Source of the DNA: Gyrodactylus bullatarudis
Lineage: Eukaryota > Platyhelminthes > Monogenea > Gyrodactylidea > Gyrodactylidae
Reading direction: 5' to 3'
Length of the DNA: 64,000 bases
Assembly (NCBI GenBank): GCA_012064415.1
Contig: SSNU01000047.1
Location: 36,869 to 100,868, forward strand
Of this stretch, positions 1 through 11,739 are shown piece by piece. Numbering within the stretch: the first letter of the stretch is position 1; each line of letters begins with the position of its first letter. The notes beneath the pieces are model-generated. The model was not told where the DNA came from. It made no database searches and was given only the letters and a program-made list of their open reading frames with translations. The position numbers and the translations under genes are program-made.

Positions 1-56
1 AGATAAATGTTCAGAGACATTGGTTTTAAGCTGAGCTACCGATGTCATGAGTGAAT

Positions 57-587
57 TAGAAATAAGAAGATGCCAGATTATTTCACAAATAAAGATCTCT
101 ATTTCGGGCATACTCATCAGTGTGATACATGCCATATGAATACTGGTTTTACAAGAGAGAATAGAGATGATGTTATTGGTTGAAATTTCAACTCAAAATG
201 TACAATTGGTTAATACCTGTTACCAGGTTAGAAATGTTGAATTTATAATTTTGTACAGTTTCAAGTGACAAAGGTAATTATGATTATAGTTTTTAAACAC
301 TATATTATTAATTATTACTATTATTTTTAACACTATTGAAAAACTTTTTAAAAACTATAATCATAATTACCTTTGTCCCTTGAAACTGTACAAAATTATA
401 AATTCAACATTTCTAACCTGGTAACAGGTATTAACCAATTGTACATTTTGAGTTGAAATTTCAACCAATAACATCATCTCTATTCTCTCTTGTAAAACCA
501 GTATTCATATGGCATGTATCACACTGATGAGTATGCCCGAAATAGAGATCTTTATTTGTGAAATAATCTGGCATCTTCTTATTTCTA
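57..587. mobile_element. Foldback (palindromic) element, Tc1/mariner-like TA target
   Basis: Two nearly perfect inverted arms of about 235 bp flank a spacer of roughly 55 bp near 295-345. The ends read TAGAAATAAGAAG and CTTCTTATTTCTA, so a TA dinucleotide sits at both outer edges and could be the target duplication. Each arm holds the same short open frame (70-186 on the plus strand, mirrored on the right), 38 codons with a C-x2-C-H cluster. No transposase is seen, so it would be non-autonomous. The TA-target assignment is inference. Confidence 0.75.
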
Positions 588-2392
588 ATATATAATTGAT
601 GAGTTCTGGAGATCCTAGGAAGATCTTATGTCAGTGAATATTCTGGGACTTTCTTAATTTTCTAAAATGCAATTATTCTCTCAGTAAGATTATCAAGCAA
701 TCCGAATCCAGATCGAATCAGTTCAGAAAGCGTTTTCAAAAAATCTATAAAATTATCAAGATTCCTTTTTATTTATTCGAAACCTTTGTAACTCAAATAT
801 TATCAAGACAAAATGAAAGAATTGAATTTTATAACAATTTATAAAATGAATATACAGTAAAAATAAGAGGTACATCTATGATCATGAAACGTTTTGTTTG
901 TTGTAATCTACAACCTGTGAAGTTTTTTACCTCTTAGATGAATTGGACAGCATTCAGATGAAAATGAAATTTTTTTTACCATAATGATTATTTGATTTGG
1001 TTATGTATGTGTATATTTCCTGCCGGAACTGAATGTAATTAGAGATGAGAATATTAATGGATCAAGAGAACTCGAGTGAGTACACACAAAGAGGATATTT
1101 TTTTCTTTTTCCTCAATTTTACATCTTTTTTTGATTTTTTTTACAAATTTTTTCTTTATAAGCAGTCAACTTATTTACAAATATGGAATATAAAAAGAAG
1201 TGTTTCGTGTATAATTGTATTTTGGTGGAATAAAAAATTTTCTTTTGTAAATAAATAAAAATGTATCAAATACAGTACAGTACTAATAATAATAAGTTTC
1301 AAACTGAGGATAAACGTTTGACACTTGGTGGCATAGATTCATCAACAGATTGTATCTTACAGGAATCCAAAACTTGACCAGTTCCCTCTGTAGAATCGGG
1401 ATAGAGACGTTTTGAACCAACGGATATATTCTAAAAGAGAGAAAATATAGTTGAAAATAGCTTTGTTTTCATTATAATATTATTCAATTATAAATAGTTT
1501 ACAATAATAATGATTGAATCTTTGCCTATCATGAAAAGTGAATTATTTTATAATAAATTTTTTTTTAATGAATAATGAGTGCAGGATTTTTGCTTGAGTA
1601 GATATTCAATATACTATATACTAGTATATAGTGTTTGAAAAAGTTATCATGTTCTTTTTCATTTTGACAGGTTTAATCTTGAGGGATATCTGTTAATAAC
1701 TAATTAAAACTTTTATTATTGTCCTTTTTTAATTAGGTCGTTATACAAGATGCATTGAGAGGACTGATTTAAGCTTTATTACTCAAAAAGCTTATACTTG
1801 CTTAGACAATCATCAAGACAATTTTCAATGCACAATTAAAATTTAATAGAAATCGGTTTATATTTTTTGAAAAAATATTGCCGAAATATCGTAACAAGCA
1901 ATCGAAAAGATTACTTTTCAATTATGTTGAAAGATGATATTCTTCCAGAGAAACACTTCAATTTTTCAAGCGATAATTTGAAGCGAAAGATACTAAAAGT
2001 ATTTAGTTAGCCTCTCATCAGAAATTTATTAAGCTACAAGAATATTTATAAATCATTTTAATGGGTATTCACTAAGGCTAACCAAATTTACTAAAAGAAG
2101 GATGATTTTTTGAAAATTAATGTACTGCGGCTTTGGGAAAAACTGCGATAACTTTCTAGTAGAATTTTTCTACAATATAGTAGTAAGCGTATCTTCCAAA
2201 TATGCTCAAAATCTCGAAGATAACTCGTTTTAGAGCAAAATAAAAGGCAAATTTAACTATGATAAGTTTTCAAAATCAAATTTAGTATTGGTATCAATGT
2301 AATAATTTTGATTTGTTTAAAAATTTTCTAATGAATAATAATAATTCGTGACATGATGGTTAATAGGTAACTAAATTAGAAAGCCAATGAAT
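588..2392. other. Gene-free AT-rich stretch
   Basis: I see no open frame with family similarity, no RNA gene and no convincing splice-linked exon here. The only open frame of note (1076-1258) begins at GTG, is rich in Phe/Lys from T-runs, and looks fortuitous. Confidence 0.5.
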
Positions 2393-2785
2393 TCAATTTT
2401 TTAAAACCCTATCGAGACAATAAGAGAAACAATCGAAAAAAAAACTCAAAACTGATATAAAACAATTCTAATGGAAACTATAATCAATAAGGATTCCTTT
2501 GATCCCATCTAAGAAAGTCGATTTTCCATTAAATTTCCCATCTACTAATAGGTGGATGAAAACTAAATTTAACTAATCTTGATTATTTTATCCAAATTTA
2601 GATATCTCTTTGAGACTTTTATTTTAGGGACAGAAGTTTTTGGTAATTTTGAAATTTTTTAGCATGAATTATAAAATAGATTGTGATATTGTTGAGACCT
2701 GCATAATAACTCAGAATTTCCGAATTTGAATAAGCCCTATATATATATATATATATTTACTATAGTATATAGGGCTAACCTCACG
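2393..2785. repeat. Interspersed repeat shared with HGD intron 3
   Basis: The stretch around 2440-2540 resembles 49130-49240: both have a run reading ATAAGGATTC followed by TTTGATCCCATCTAA. The end near 2740-2785, with CCCTATATA and AACCTCACGAAAGG, resembles 49620-49655. It abuts the 3' end of the poly(A) polymerase gene, so part may be transcribed as 3' UTR. Family unknown. The AAAGG(G)TTAA-type end of the second copy resembles piggyBac-type termini, which is inference. Confidence 0.55.
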
Positions 2786-2792
2786 AAAGGAT

Positions 2793-5360
2793 TTAAAGGA
2801 TTCTTGGACTTACTACTTCTTCTGGGATATTTTTATCGGTAATTTTTCCATTGGTCTCTTCAACCTCTTCACTAAAGGGAATATCTTTTACTTTATCAGA
2901 AACCTCATCAATATTATCATCATTTGTATTTTCACCAGTTTCTGGATTGCTTTTGAGAGGTTCCTTTTCAAGTGAATCTGATGGTTCTTCAATGGGCGGT
3001 GAACTTTCATTATTTTGTTTAGGATCAGTATTCTTCATTTGGTTAACATCTTTGGGATCAGATTTTTGCTGATTTTTTTCGGCTTCTTTACTTTTTAATA
3101 ATGCAGCCTGTTGTACGGCAAAAGCGGCAGCCTGCTTCTTTATCAAATCCATATCATCAGAGGGCAAATGTTGAGACAATTGGGATCTAGGAGAAATAAA
3201 ATATATTACCAAGGGTTTAATTAATTTTTTGCAAAATTTTTAGTTCGGCTAATTTATTTGACTTGAGAAAATTTAAACATAAAATTATTCTATGAAATTG
3301 ACCTATTTAGTAAATAAATACTATTTATCACATTGACTATAATTATTGAACAGGTGAAAGTTTGTATTGATTTATTTGATCCAATTATGACTATAGAATG
3401 AAAGGATAAATCCTTTACCTAAAACTGATAAAACTTTTGATAGAAATAGTTAAGAATTTATCGACAAGATATTTATAATCAAAAATATTAATATCAATTT
3501 TATCAAATTCAATAGGATTTTTTTAAATATCCCTTTTATACTAATTATTATATAGTTAATTATAGTATGAAAAAATTGATTTCGGTAATGAGATTTGGAA
3601 GAAAATAATTCAAAGAACAGAGATATACTCAAAAAGTATTGCAATAATCCTCAAAATTTTGAGTAAAACCCCTTACTTTTTGACATATTTGACAAGGACT
3701 GAATTGAACTGTTCTTCCTTGGGTAGAGCTCTTTCGACAGCCTTCTCAAAGGTTCCTATACTCTCACTGAGATCAACATTTAACTTTGCCTTTTCTCCAT
3801 TGGCATCAGTAGAGTTGTCTTTGATAAGAGTTGTCGTAGTACTCACATTCTTATCAAATTCAAGACCAATGAGCCATTTTTTGACTAATTCAAATTCATC
3901 ATTTGCTGTGCCTCCAAATGAATTGCAATTTACATGAGCCATTTTCACATATCGATTTGATTCAAGAGCCCCGGCTAGCACTCTCAACTTTGACTCGACT
4001 AGGCCACATATTTCAATAAATGAATTTTTATCCTCACTTTTTCCTCCAACAAAAACAATGACATAATGTTTGTACATGAAGAAAAAGGATGGTTCAAAGA
4101 GATCAGACCATGGTCTCTTTTTCAGTAGAATATCGCGAAAAGTAGCAAGACCATTGGCAAGTTCACGTTCAATGATAATTCGACTACTGCGAGTGACATT
4201 ATAAGTACTATTTTGAGCAGGATAACTAGGAGTTAGAATTGGCATTAAATGATATTGATCATTTGGATTATGACGGGGATCCCAAACGGGAAGGTTTAAA
4301 GAATGAATATATTCAGTTTCCTTCAGACGGACAGGTTTTGGCCATGGCCATTGGCTGAAAATCTTGAAAAATATCAAAATAATCATGCTAGGCGATGCAA
4401 GAGGATACAATTGACATATTCTGCAGACAAGAATGGCCCAGCTAACACCGCCAAGAAAACCAAGAGCATTTGCATAAATGTTTCGTCTCTTGGCCCAGAT
4501 ACGTATAACTTTAAGAGCGTTTTTAAAAGTTTCCTTCTTATAGACCAAATCAAGCATATCTTCGGTAACACGAACACCATTGATACTTCGAACATCTTTT
4601 TCGTCCATGTTGCGCATTAATGATTCAGTGTTTTCGCAGAGATTAAAATTATCCGGGATCGTCATTGCATCAACTTTAGCGAATAATAAATCAATCTAAA
4701 AATTAAAAAATTCTATCATCTTAAAAGAATAATTCACTAAAATATAATCCTAATTTTAAATATAATAAAATTATAAAACTTATTTTTTATAACTAGAAGC
4801 AAGCTGGGAATAAGATTCTTTGATTTGAAGTTTATTTCATTTTACTTATGTTGAAAACATAAATGATAAATACAAAAAAAACTTACTTCAATAGAGAAAA
4901 ACTTCATTTTGAGGACAGGTACAAATGCGTTGACAACGGAATGAATGTCTTCGACGTTTTCATTTTCTTCAAGAATCTTGGCAAATTCTTGGAAAAATTC
5001 TTCTCTGGAAATAAATCTTGGCACAACAAATAAGGAATCAACATCAGCTCCGCGGAAATTGACTCCTAAACGATAAGAGCCGAATGTAAATATTTTCCCA
5101 GAAGTATTTCTAGCAATATGAGCTGGAAGATTTTGCTCTAAGGCCTTTTCTCTTATCCAATTGTTTGCTATTTCCTGTAATTTAACAAGGGCCTCTCTAC
5201 GATGAAGAATTTCTTCTTGTGATTCAAAGAGGTTAAGATTACACATTGCCGTTTCTAGCTCTTTGGAGTTCTTTATATCTTGCTCAGTAGGAGGACTGAG
5301 GTTCAAGGCTCCAGTCTCACCAAGACACCTGGCTGGAATATCATGTGAATCCTCTGTCAT
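2793..5360 (-). CDS. PAP: Poly(A) polymerase (canonical nuclear type)
   Basis: Adds poly(A) tails to cleaved pre-mRNA in the nucleus. Exons: 5360-4887, 4695-3677, 3186-2793, giving about 628 aa. The nucleotidyltransferase signature is in exon 1: FGSYRLGV, then GADVDSL with two catalytic Asp. The third Asp (IEIDLLFA) is rebuilt exactly across intron 1. The central domain has SINGVRV, IRIWAKRRNIY and GFLGGVSWAILV, followed by LNLPVWDPR, YHLMPILTP and QNSTYNV. The RNA-binding domain follows, and the VKYVKK/SQLSQHLP junction across intron 2 matches the family. The C-terminal ~120 residues are acidic, Lys/Glu-rich low complexity, shorter than vertebrate tails. The ATG at 5360 is the first in frame; the frame upstream is closed. 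A GTAAGT lies just before the stop, so a further 3' exon is possible. It is last in a minus-strand cluster, about 305 bp after the BORCS5-like gene; that spacer holds nothing I recognise. Confidence 0.93.
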
Positions 5361-5665
5361 CACCTGGCTATGCGGCTAGCATTTAGAAAATAATTAAAAA
5401 TTAAGATTGTAGTAAAACAAACACTGGTTTGTAATAGTGTTTGGGTTTAAAATGACTTACAGGTTTGAATTCAAAATTTTCAAAATTTAATTTTGTCAAG
5501 AAGATAATCTTCTGAAGATTTTAGAATTTAAAATTCAGATACTCTGTAATACAGAAACTGTATACTTGCATGACAGTAATTTAAAAATAGATTGAATCAT
5601 ATCTTGTCAATTAAAAAAATGTATTAATGAAAAATCTATAAATTAAGGAATGCTCTTTTCTGCAA

Positions 5666-6447
5666 TTATTGTATTAAATTCATATAAGTTTCCACCTCAT
5701 TCTTGATTTCAGATATCATCTCTCTGCTTTTATCCTGTAAATTTTGTGTTTCCTTCAAGGATTCAACAGTTGAATTGTACCAAGTGGAAAAATTTAGTGT
5801 TTGTGAATCGATTTCGTATTCTTTTAACTGATTTGTAAAATTCTCATTAATTCTCTTCGTCATTGCATCAATATTTAATTTTCTGTTGTCGATGATCTTC
5901 TGATTCTCCACAATAATTTTATTATGTTCATCAATGATATCAATTATAACGACCATGATTTTTTTGAAATCATCTTCTTTCAGAATCGAAATTGGTTTCA
6001 GAATTTGTCGACGATCTTTGGAAATGGTAATAGTATTTGTGTATTTCTCTTGTTCATTCAGGGATATTGGAGTAAATAAGGATATTTTTTCTAATTTATT
6101 CAATAAAATGTGAGAGTCGGGATCAGTACTTTTCAGAAATTCTACCGATTTACTTCGAGTTTGACCGAATTTCTTTACATCATTGCTGTAGTAAAAGGAT
6201 CTTCTGTTTCCCTTGTTTACTACAACAATATCTTTCAATCTAATAAAATTTTTGTTAACAAAATTAATTACCTGTCTTTCGTCTGTGAATTACTCGAAAA
6301 TACATTCTTCAATTTATCAGTGAACCCTCGATTTAGTGCACTTGTTGATTTGTTCAAAGAACTAGATAAAGGGTTTGATTTTTCTGTCTGATCTAACTCA
6401 TTGAAAAATCCTCTCTCATCTAGATTTCTACTGTGCTCTGCTCCCAT
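5666..6447 (-). CDS. BORCS5: BORC complex subunit 5-like protein (myrlysin)
   Basis: Two exons (6447-6272 and 6239-5666) separated by a 32-nt intron give 249 aa. The N-terminus is MGAEHS, a good N-myristoylation signal. BORCS5 starts MGSEQS and carries a DIVVV-x2-G motif; here KDIVVVNKG begins near residue 60. An LFTPISL stretch follows, then predicted helices (IVENQKIIDNRKLNIDAMTKRI, residues ~155-180, and a C-terminal coiled coil to ~245). Known family role: BORC sits on lysosomes and recruits ARL8 for outward transport. The body is diverged and longer than human BORCS5, so the call rests on the N-terminal motif and overall layout. The start lies 8 nt after an acceptor-like TTTCATTAG and only 86 bp after the TMEM129 stop. 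Confidence 0.68.
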
Positions 6448-6533
6448 TAGAAAATCTAATGAAAATATATTTCAAAGTAAGAGAAATTAAATCCAAATGT
6501 AATCAAAGAAAGTAACTGGTTGATAAGAAATAA

Positions 6534-7775
6534 TCATATATTTTTCCTTTCGACCAATGATAAATCATTGACACAAAACTTTTGGCGACAAGTTGGACAG
6601 GGACTCTTCGATGCTAACCAAGTATTTGTTGGAAGTTTATCGAAAATAAATCTAGAAGCCATCCATTTACTCATGCAGTCAAGACACCAATAGGGCCTGC
6701 ACCTACAACTTCCGCAGTTAGTTATGTCTGCATCTGATATCATTAGGCATCTGCGATATATTTTCATTTCGGCTTTACGCTCGAAACATCCTATACATAA
6801 TTCCAAATCAATATCTGTCTCATGACGTGGATTTCCTTCAACTATATCCTTCAAAAAACTAGAATATTGATCAATAATACTATCGGAAATTGTAATGTTT
6901 TCAGGAACAGTCAAATTACACTTTAGTGATAGTTTAAGAGTTTCCAACTCCGAAGAAGGAACACTGAAATAATTAATTAAATAGTTACTTAAACCGTGTA
7001 ATGAGTTTGCCATTATCTCTATCAATTATATTGACACATAAAATGGTCACATGACTTAGTTCAGGGATAACTTCTACGTTACTTGATTCAATAATCCTGT
7101 AAGACTTTTTCACAACAGCTAAATTACGCGTATGTGTTTGGGCAAAGACTTTTACGCCAAAATGGTCTATTTGAAGAATGAAGTTTTCTGTGATGATAAG
7201 GCGTTTGCAATGATTGTTGGAATAACAGTTACCATATGTTGCGAAACTAATGAATTTATCTGAGTTCATGAATTGACTATGAATCATAGAGGCTAGCGTG
7301 TCAACACTTTGAAGAAAAGACAATATATAAATAAATTAAATTACTCGGAAATCTTTTTCTCATTCCCGAATTCAATCTCTTTATTGAGATAATCTTTTAC
7401 ATTCTTGAGTTGTTTAATAAGAGGATGATTTTTGTATGTTCCGTTACTGTACAAGTATTTTATAACGAAGAAAGTCAAGGATAATGCTACAGTCCAGATC
7501 GTAACTGTGATTCCAAGAGGTTTAATAAATGTATTTTCGAGCATTCTGATTGTCAAGAGATTGAAGAAGGTCACACAGTACAGAAAAAGGCATATCCGAA
7601 TTATGAAGAAACGTAGAATTTGAAAACGAATAAAATCAACGTTTTCCTCGAAGAACACGATTGATATAAAATTGTCTAATGTCAAACCTGCTGATATTAT
7701 CTCGTAAGGTGGCTCAAATATTAGTTTATAGCCTATACCGAACAAGAAAATTATATAAATTAAATCTACAACCAT
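6534..7775 (-). CDS. TMEM129: TMEM129-type ER membrane RING E3 ubiquitin ligase
   Basis: Three exons (7775-7345, 7306-6989, 6963-6534) give 392 aa; the introns are only 38 and 25 nt. The N-terminal 130 residues hold about three hydrophobic membrane segments (near residues 5-20, 50-75, 85-110). The C-terminal cytosolic domain carries the atypical all-Cys RING of this family: CIGCFERKAE, then CGSCRCRPYWCLDCMSKWMA, then WLASKSPCPTCRQKFC. TMEM129 acts in ER-associated degradation with Derlin/p97 partners (family knowledge). The start is the first ATG after the NUP153 stop, about 160 bp upstream. An AATAAA near 7848 on the minus strand could serve NUP153. Reading across the 25-nt intron is needed to restore the frame. 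Confidence 0.93.
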
Positions 7776-7935
7776 TCAAAAATATACCGATTAAGCAAGT
7801 AATTCAAACACTGGGCAATTAAAATTTATTTATATACAATTTATTGTTTAAATATTATTCTCATATATCTTTTCAAAAATATACAAAACTGAGTTTCTGA
7901 ACCGCACATTGATGCTGATTTTTATGAAATTTAAT

Positions 7936-10604
7936 TTATTTTCTTATCCGTCTTGTGAGTCGTCGATAAATTCGTTGCCTGAAAAGAATAAATTAATTCA
8001 ATTTAACAAATTGATAAGCCGATTACTTACTCAGTCGGAGCTCCAGTGTTGGCATTAAAAGGATTCACGGAAGCTGAAGATTGTATGGGATTTGAAGATT
8101 GAGACCCAAATGTGAACGTATTTTGATTACTGAGTGTAGAGGTTGAACCAGCTGAAAATGGATTGGCTGGTACACTGCTACCAAAATTAAAAGCTGAACC
8201 ACTTTGACTTTGAGGAGTAGAAAATTGGAATCCTCCAGCAGATGTCTGAGCTGTACTATCAACTGGTTTATCTGAAGTAGCTGATGAACCAAAGGAGAAG
8301 GTTGTGGATTTATTTGTGGACGAGCCAAAACTAAAGGGAATAGAATTTGATGCTCCAAAATTAAATGGGCAAGGATTTGGAGTACTATTTGATGTATCTT
8401 CTTTATTATTAGTAGATCCAAAAGAGAATTTTATGCCGGTATCTTTAGCTGGTTCCGTTTTTCCTTGTGCCTCAGAAGTAGATTTGGTGCCAAAAGTGAA
8501 AAATGGGGTAGAATTTTCAGTTTTATTATCTGCATTACCAATCTTATTAGTTCCAAAGTTAAAAGGACAACTTTTTTTGTCATTGGATTCTGCATTTGAT
8601 CCAAAGTTGAAGAAAAAAGTTGATGGTTTTGTGGCATCAGTAACTGGTTTATCTTCGGAAGGTTTTCCAAAAATAAAAGCAGTACTTTTGACATCCTGTG
8701 ATTGGCCTAAAAGAAAAATGAATTTGAGTCAACTATCACAAAGATAAAATAGCATAGGTATTTTTAAGAGCATCCTTTAAAATATAAATTTAAAAGGCCA
8801 AAGACATAAATTACTCACTGTTTTCTTTGTTATTTGGATTCATTGTTGAGCAGCAAACACATTTGATTGATTCTTGTTTATTCGGTACCATGCATGTGGG
8901 ACAATCCCAATTTTGAGACTTGATGGGCGGCTGTCCAAATGTGGGAGTTTTTTTAGATTCGGGTTCATTAAAATTCTTACTAGGACGATTAGCCGAGCAA
9001 CAAACACATTTGTTTTGATTATCTTCATTTAAAACCATGCACGTTTCACATTCCCACTTTTTAGCCAGGACTGGAAGATTGGAATCACTTGTTTTTATCT
9101 CTTCTTTTGGTGAGGCAATTTTTGAATTGGATAAATCCAAATCAACATTTTCTTCTTCTGAGCTAACTTCATCACTTTGATCTTTATCGTCGGATTCATC
9201 ATCATTTTCCTCATTAATGTTCCGAGGCAACCAACATTTTGAACAGGCAGTTTTGGTTTCGGGCATCTCCATAAAGCAGTTGGTACACCTCCAGACAGCT
9301 TCGCTATTAAATTTAATTGTTTTCTTGGAGACTGTTTCTATTTCCTTCTTAACATCAATATCCCTTTTAAGAGAGAATAGACTAGATAACAGCAAGCTGT
9401 TTGAATTATTATGCATATCAGTTTTTGTTTGAACATCAAGATTATCTTCATTAGAGATTAAGACGAGAGGGTTTGCAAATTTAAATGAATTAGGGTTACC
9501 AGAGTATACTGATTTGTTTGCGGATAAGAAAATAGGATTGGAAAAAATATAATCTTGATTATTAGTTGAGCTGGCATTTTCAATAATTTCACGGGTTGTT
9601 TGGGCTTCCAAAGATTTGATTGTATCTTTTGATTCGGGATTTTCTTGAACTTTATTGTGGACAATTGGCTTAAATTCTTGAGGAACAATAGGGATTGTTT
9701 TTGTTTCATCTGAACTTGGTTTTTCATTCTTTTCCCGAGTTTTAGAAATCATCATTTTATAGCGTTTGAAAGCGTTCATGTATGGAGGATAACGAGATGC
9801 TTTCCAAACATCATTGGCGTAAGTAGACTATTAAAAAAATAAGATATTTTGATACGAAAAAAATTAAAGAAATTACTCACTTTGTATTCATTAGATCTAG
9901 CTGGAATTTTTGAAGAAACATGAATCGGGGTTCTGAATTTTTCTAGTCTCTCTAACATTTTACGGGCAGTAGAACCTAGAACTATTGAAGCAGCTGTCTG
10001 AGTATGATTTGATCTTTTATCCTCAACATCATATTTAACAGTTGAACTAGATTGAAAAGTTCGTGTAATCGATGGGTATTGACTTCCATAACATATTCTA
10101 GATTGATTAGGGTCATTTTGAAGGAGAAAGGAGTCACTGGGTATTGCTCCGGATGCACTTCCTGACGGAACTTGAACGCGAAATCTTTTACTAGAGCTCT
10201 GTTCAATGACACCATCAGTTGGAATATTTCTTTTTCCAATACCTTTGAGTTCTGATTTAACATTTAGTATATCATTGGTTTTAGGGTTTAAAGAGGATAC
10301 ACCACTAGTCGATAAAGAGATTTCACTGTTGTCGCTATCAAATTCGTTATCTAAATCCACATCATATTTGGAATAAATCTTTTTAGGATTGAAAGTGGCG
10401 TCTGCGTTATTGTTAGCTGATACGTGGATGTTTTCCTCCTGAGCATGTTTATTCTACATCATATTAATTATTTTGTACTTACCGAAGAGCTTTTATCAAG
10501 AATGTGGTTTGGAACAATAAAACTGAGCGAGTCAGTAATTTTCCTCAATATTGACTAAAAATTTAGCTATGGAAGCTTACCTTGCGATTCCTGTTGTTAG
10601 ACAT
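7936..10604 (-). CDS. NUP153: Nuclear pore basket protein Nup153
   Basis: Six exons (10604-10581, 10554-10483, 10438-9881, 9827-8819, 8706-8031, 7978-7936) give 793 aa, about half the vertebrate length. The N-terminus has a basic/amphipathic start (MSNNRNRK, then RKITDSLSFIVPNHIL) and a conserved segment TARKMLERLEKFRTPI. Three RanBP2-type zinc fingers follow in exon 4: WRCTNCFMEMPETKTACSKC, WECETC..CVCC and WDCPTC..CVCC. Exon 5 is an FG-repeat domain with FIFG, FNFG, FTFG, FSFG and FTFG units. The last exon adds a basic tail (RRLTRRIRK) like the Nup153 C-terminus. Family role: nuclear basket component binding lamins, Ran and transport receptors. Vertebrates usually have four to five fingers; I see three. 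The first exon codes for only 8 residues, before a 26-nt intron. It is divergent from the unknown gene at 10954. Confidence 0.9.
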
Positions 10605-10953
10605 TACAAGAAGCAAAAAGCTCAGGCTGAATTCAAATTTGGTTTTAAAATTTTACTATTTAAACAATCAAAATGAATAAATTTTTAGTAGATAACTTAA
10701 ATGATTATCAGAGTAATTTTTCGGGTATCAATTCAGTGTTTTAGTATGCAATTGGTGAACAAAAGTCTTAAAGTTGGTGAATTATAGCCTTTTGATGACT
10801 GGTAGAACGAGAAAAAATTGAATAGCATTGAAGGAATCTTTGCTTAATCCTTGGAGATTGTTTATTTCATACCTTGCCTTATCATTCAAAATTATGCATT
10901 CAAATCATCTTAAGCGACCAGCTCTCTTTCTATGCCTGTAATGGATACATCAG
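10605..10953. promoter_or_regulatory. Divergent promoter interval
   Basis: The 349 bp between the start codons of NUP153 (minus) and the unknown gene (plus) must hold both promoters if each gene has its own. I see no clear TATA or CCAAT box. Position only. Confidence 0.4.
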
Positions 10954-11670
10954 ATGTATAAAACTTTTAGTGCAGTAAGAAAGAACAAAACCTTTTTCGA
11001 CACAAAAAAGTTCTTAAAATTTAGCACTCTTGTATCTCTCATGAAAGTATTGAAAAATCTCAAATGTTCTCCAAATATTTTATTTTGTTGTTGTGAAATA
11101 TTAATGGAGCTTACGAATATAAATTATACTTATGAAAAAAGATATCCTACAAAAGAACAGTCTTTACATGATTTGGTTTCTGTTTTGCAGTTAACTACAA
11201 AATTTGAAGATAGAAAGAGGATTCTTTCAAGTAAAATGGCCTTAGTTTTTTACGGTTCATTTAAACTGGGAAGTTCACTAAGAAAGATAAATGAATATGA
11301 AAAGAAAACCCTGCTATCAATAGGACATGCGTTGATGAATACAAATTTGCACAGTTATTTTATATTCTTTCGGAGTAATCTGAAGAAGGTAAGACTTGAT
11401 TTGGAAATAGAATACCATGAAATACAATTGATGAAAATATTAGCCAATTTTGAAGAGCTCAAAGAATGTTTCAAGAATTATTTCAAAAATTCTGATCATG
11501 AATGCTTCTTAAACGCAGTTATCGCTTCCCATTTCATAGTTATTTATCTTTTGGAACAAAGAGGAGACTTTTTGCTCTTAATTCGATATTGTCTGTTATT
11601 CACAGGAATCAACGAAAGCTCACTTTTGAAGTTCTCTTTTAAAATTCTTTGTACACTTAAATATAATTAA
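10954..11670 (+). CDS. Unrecognised 238-aa protein
   Basis: A single uninterrupted frame from ATG to TAA that I do not recognise. The protein is basic, Leu/Phe/Lys-rich and looks all-helical. It has a Cys cluster (FCCCEIL, residues ~44-50), no evident zinc finger, no signal peptide, and a hydrophobic stretch near residues 188-225 that may be buried helix rather than membrane. An acceptor-like ATCAG directly precedes the ATG. The stop is only 69 bp before the TADA3 start on the same strand, and a TTATTATAG acceptor lies 5 nt before that ATG, so the two may be co-transcribed. The length of the frame in this AT-rich DNA and the position support a real gene. It could be a fast-evolving subunit of a conserved complex. 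Confidence 0.6.
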   Translation: MYKTFSAVRKNKTFFDTKKFLKFSTLVSLMKVLKNLKCSPNILFCCCEILMELTNINYTYEKRYPTKEQSLHDLVSVLQLTTKFEDRKRILSSKMALVFYGSFKLGSSLRKINEYEKKTLLSIGHALMNTNLHSYFIFFRSNLKKVRLDLEIEYHEIQLMKILANFEELKECFKNYFKNSDHECFLNAVIASHFIVIYLLEQRGDFLLLIRYCLLFTGINESSLLKFSFKILCTLKYN

Positions 11671-11739
11671 AAAAAGAAACTGACTTTTTTTGTTATAAAA
11701 ATCTAATATTTTCAAAATAATAATTTTATTATAGCATTT

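Noticed and set aside
2740..2760. Short (TA)n run as a regulatory element
   Set aside because: A simple microsatellite in AT-rich DNA; no evidence for function.
4303..4620. Plus-strand frame over PAP
   Set aside because: Antisense to the conserved poly(A) polymerase central domain.
8304..8747. Long plus-strand frame of 147 codons
   Set aside because: It is the antisense of the NUP153 FG-repeat exon; the minus frame encodes regular FNFG/FSFG units continuous with the zinc-finger exon.
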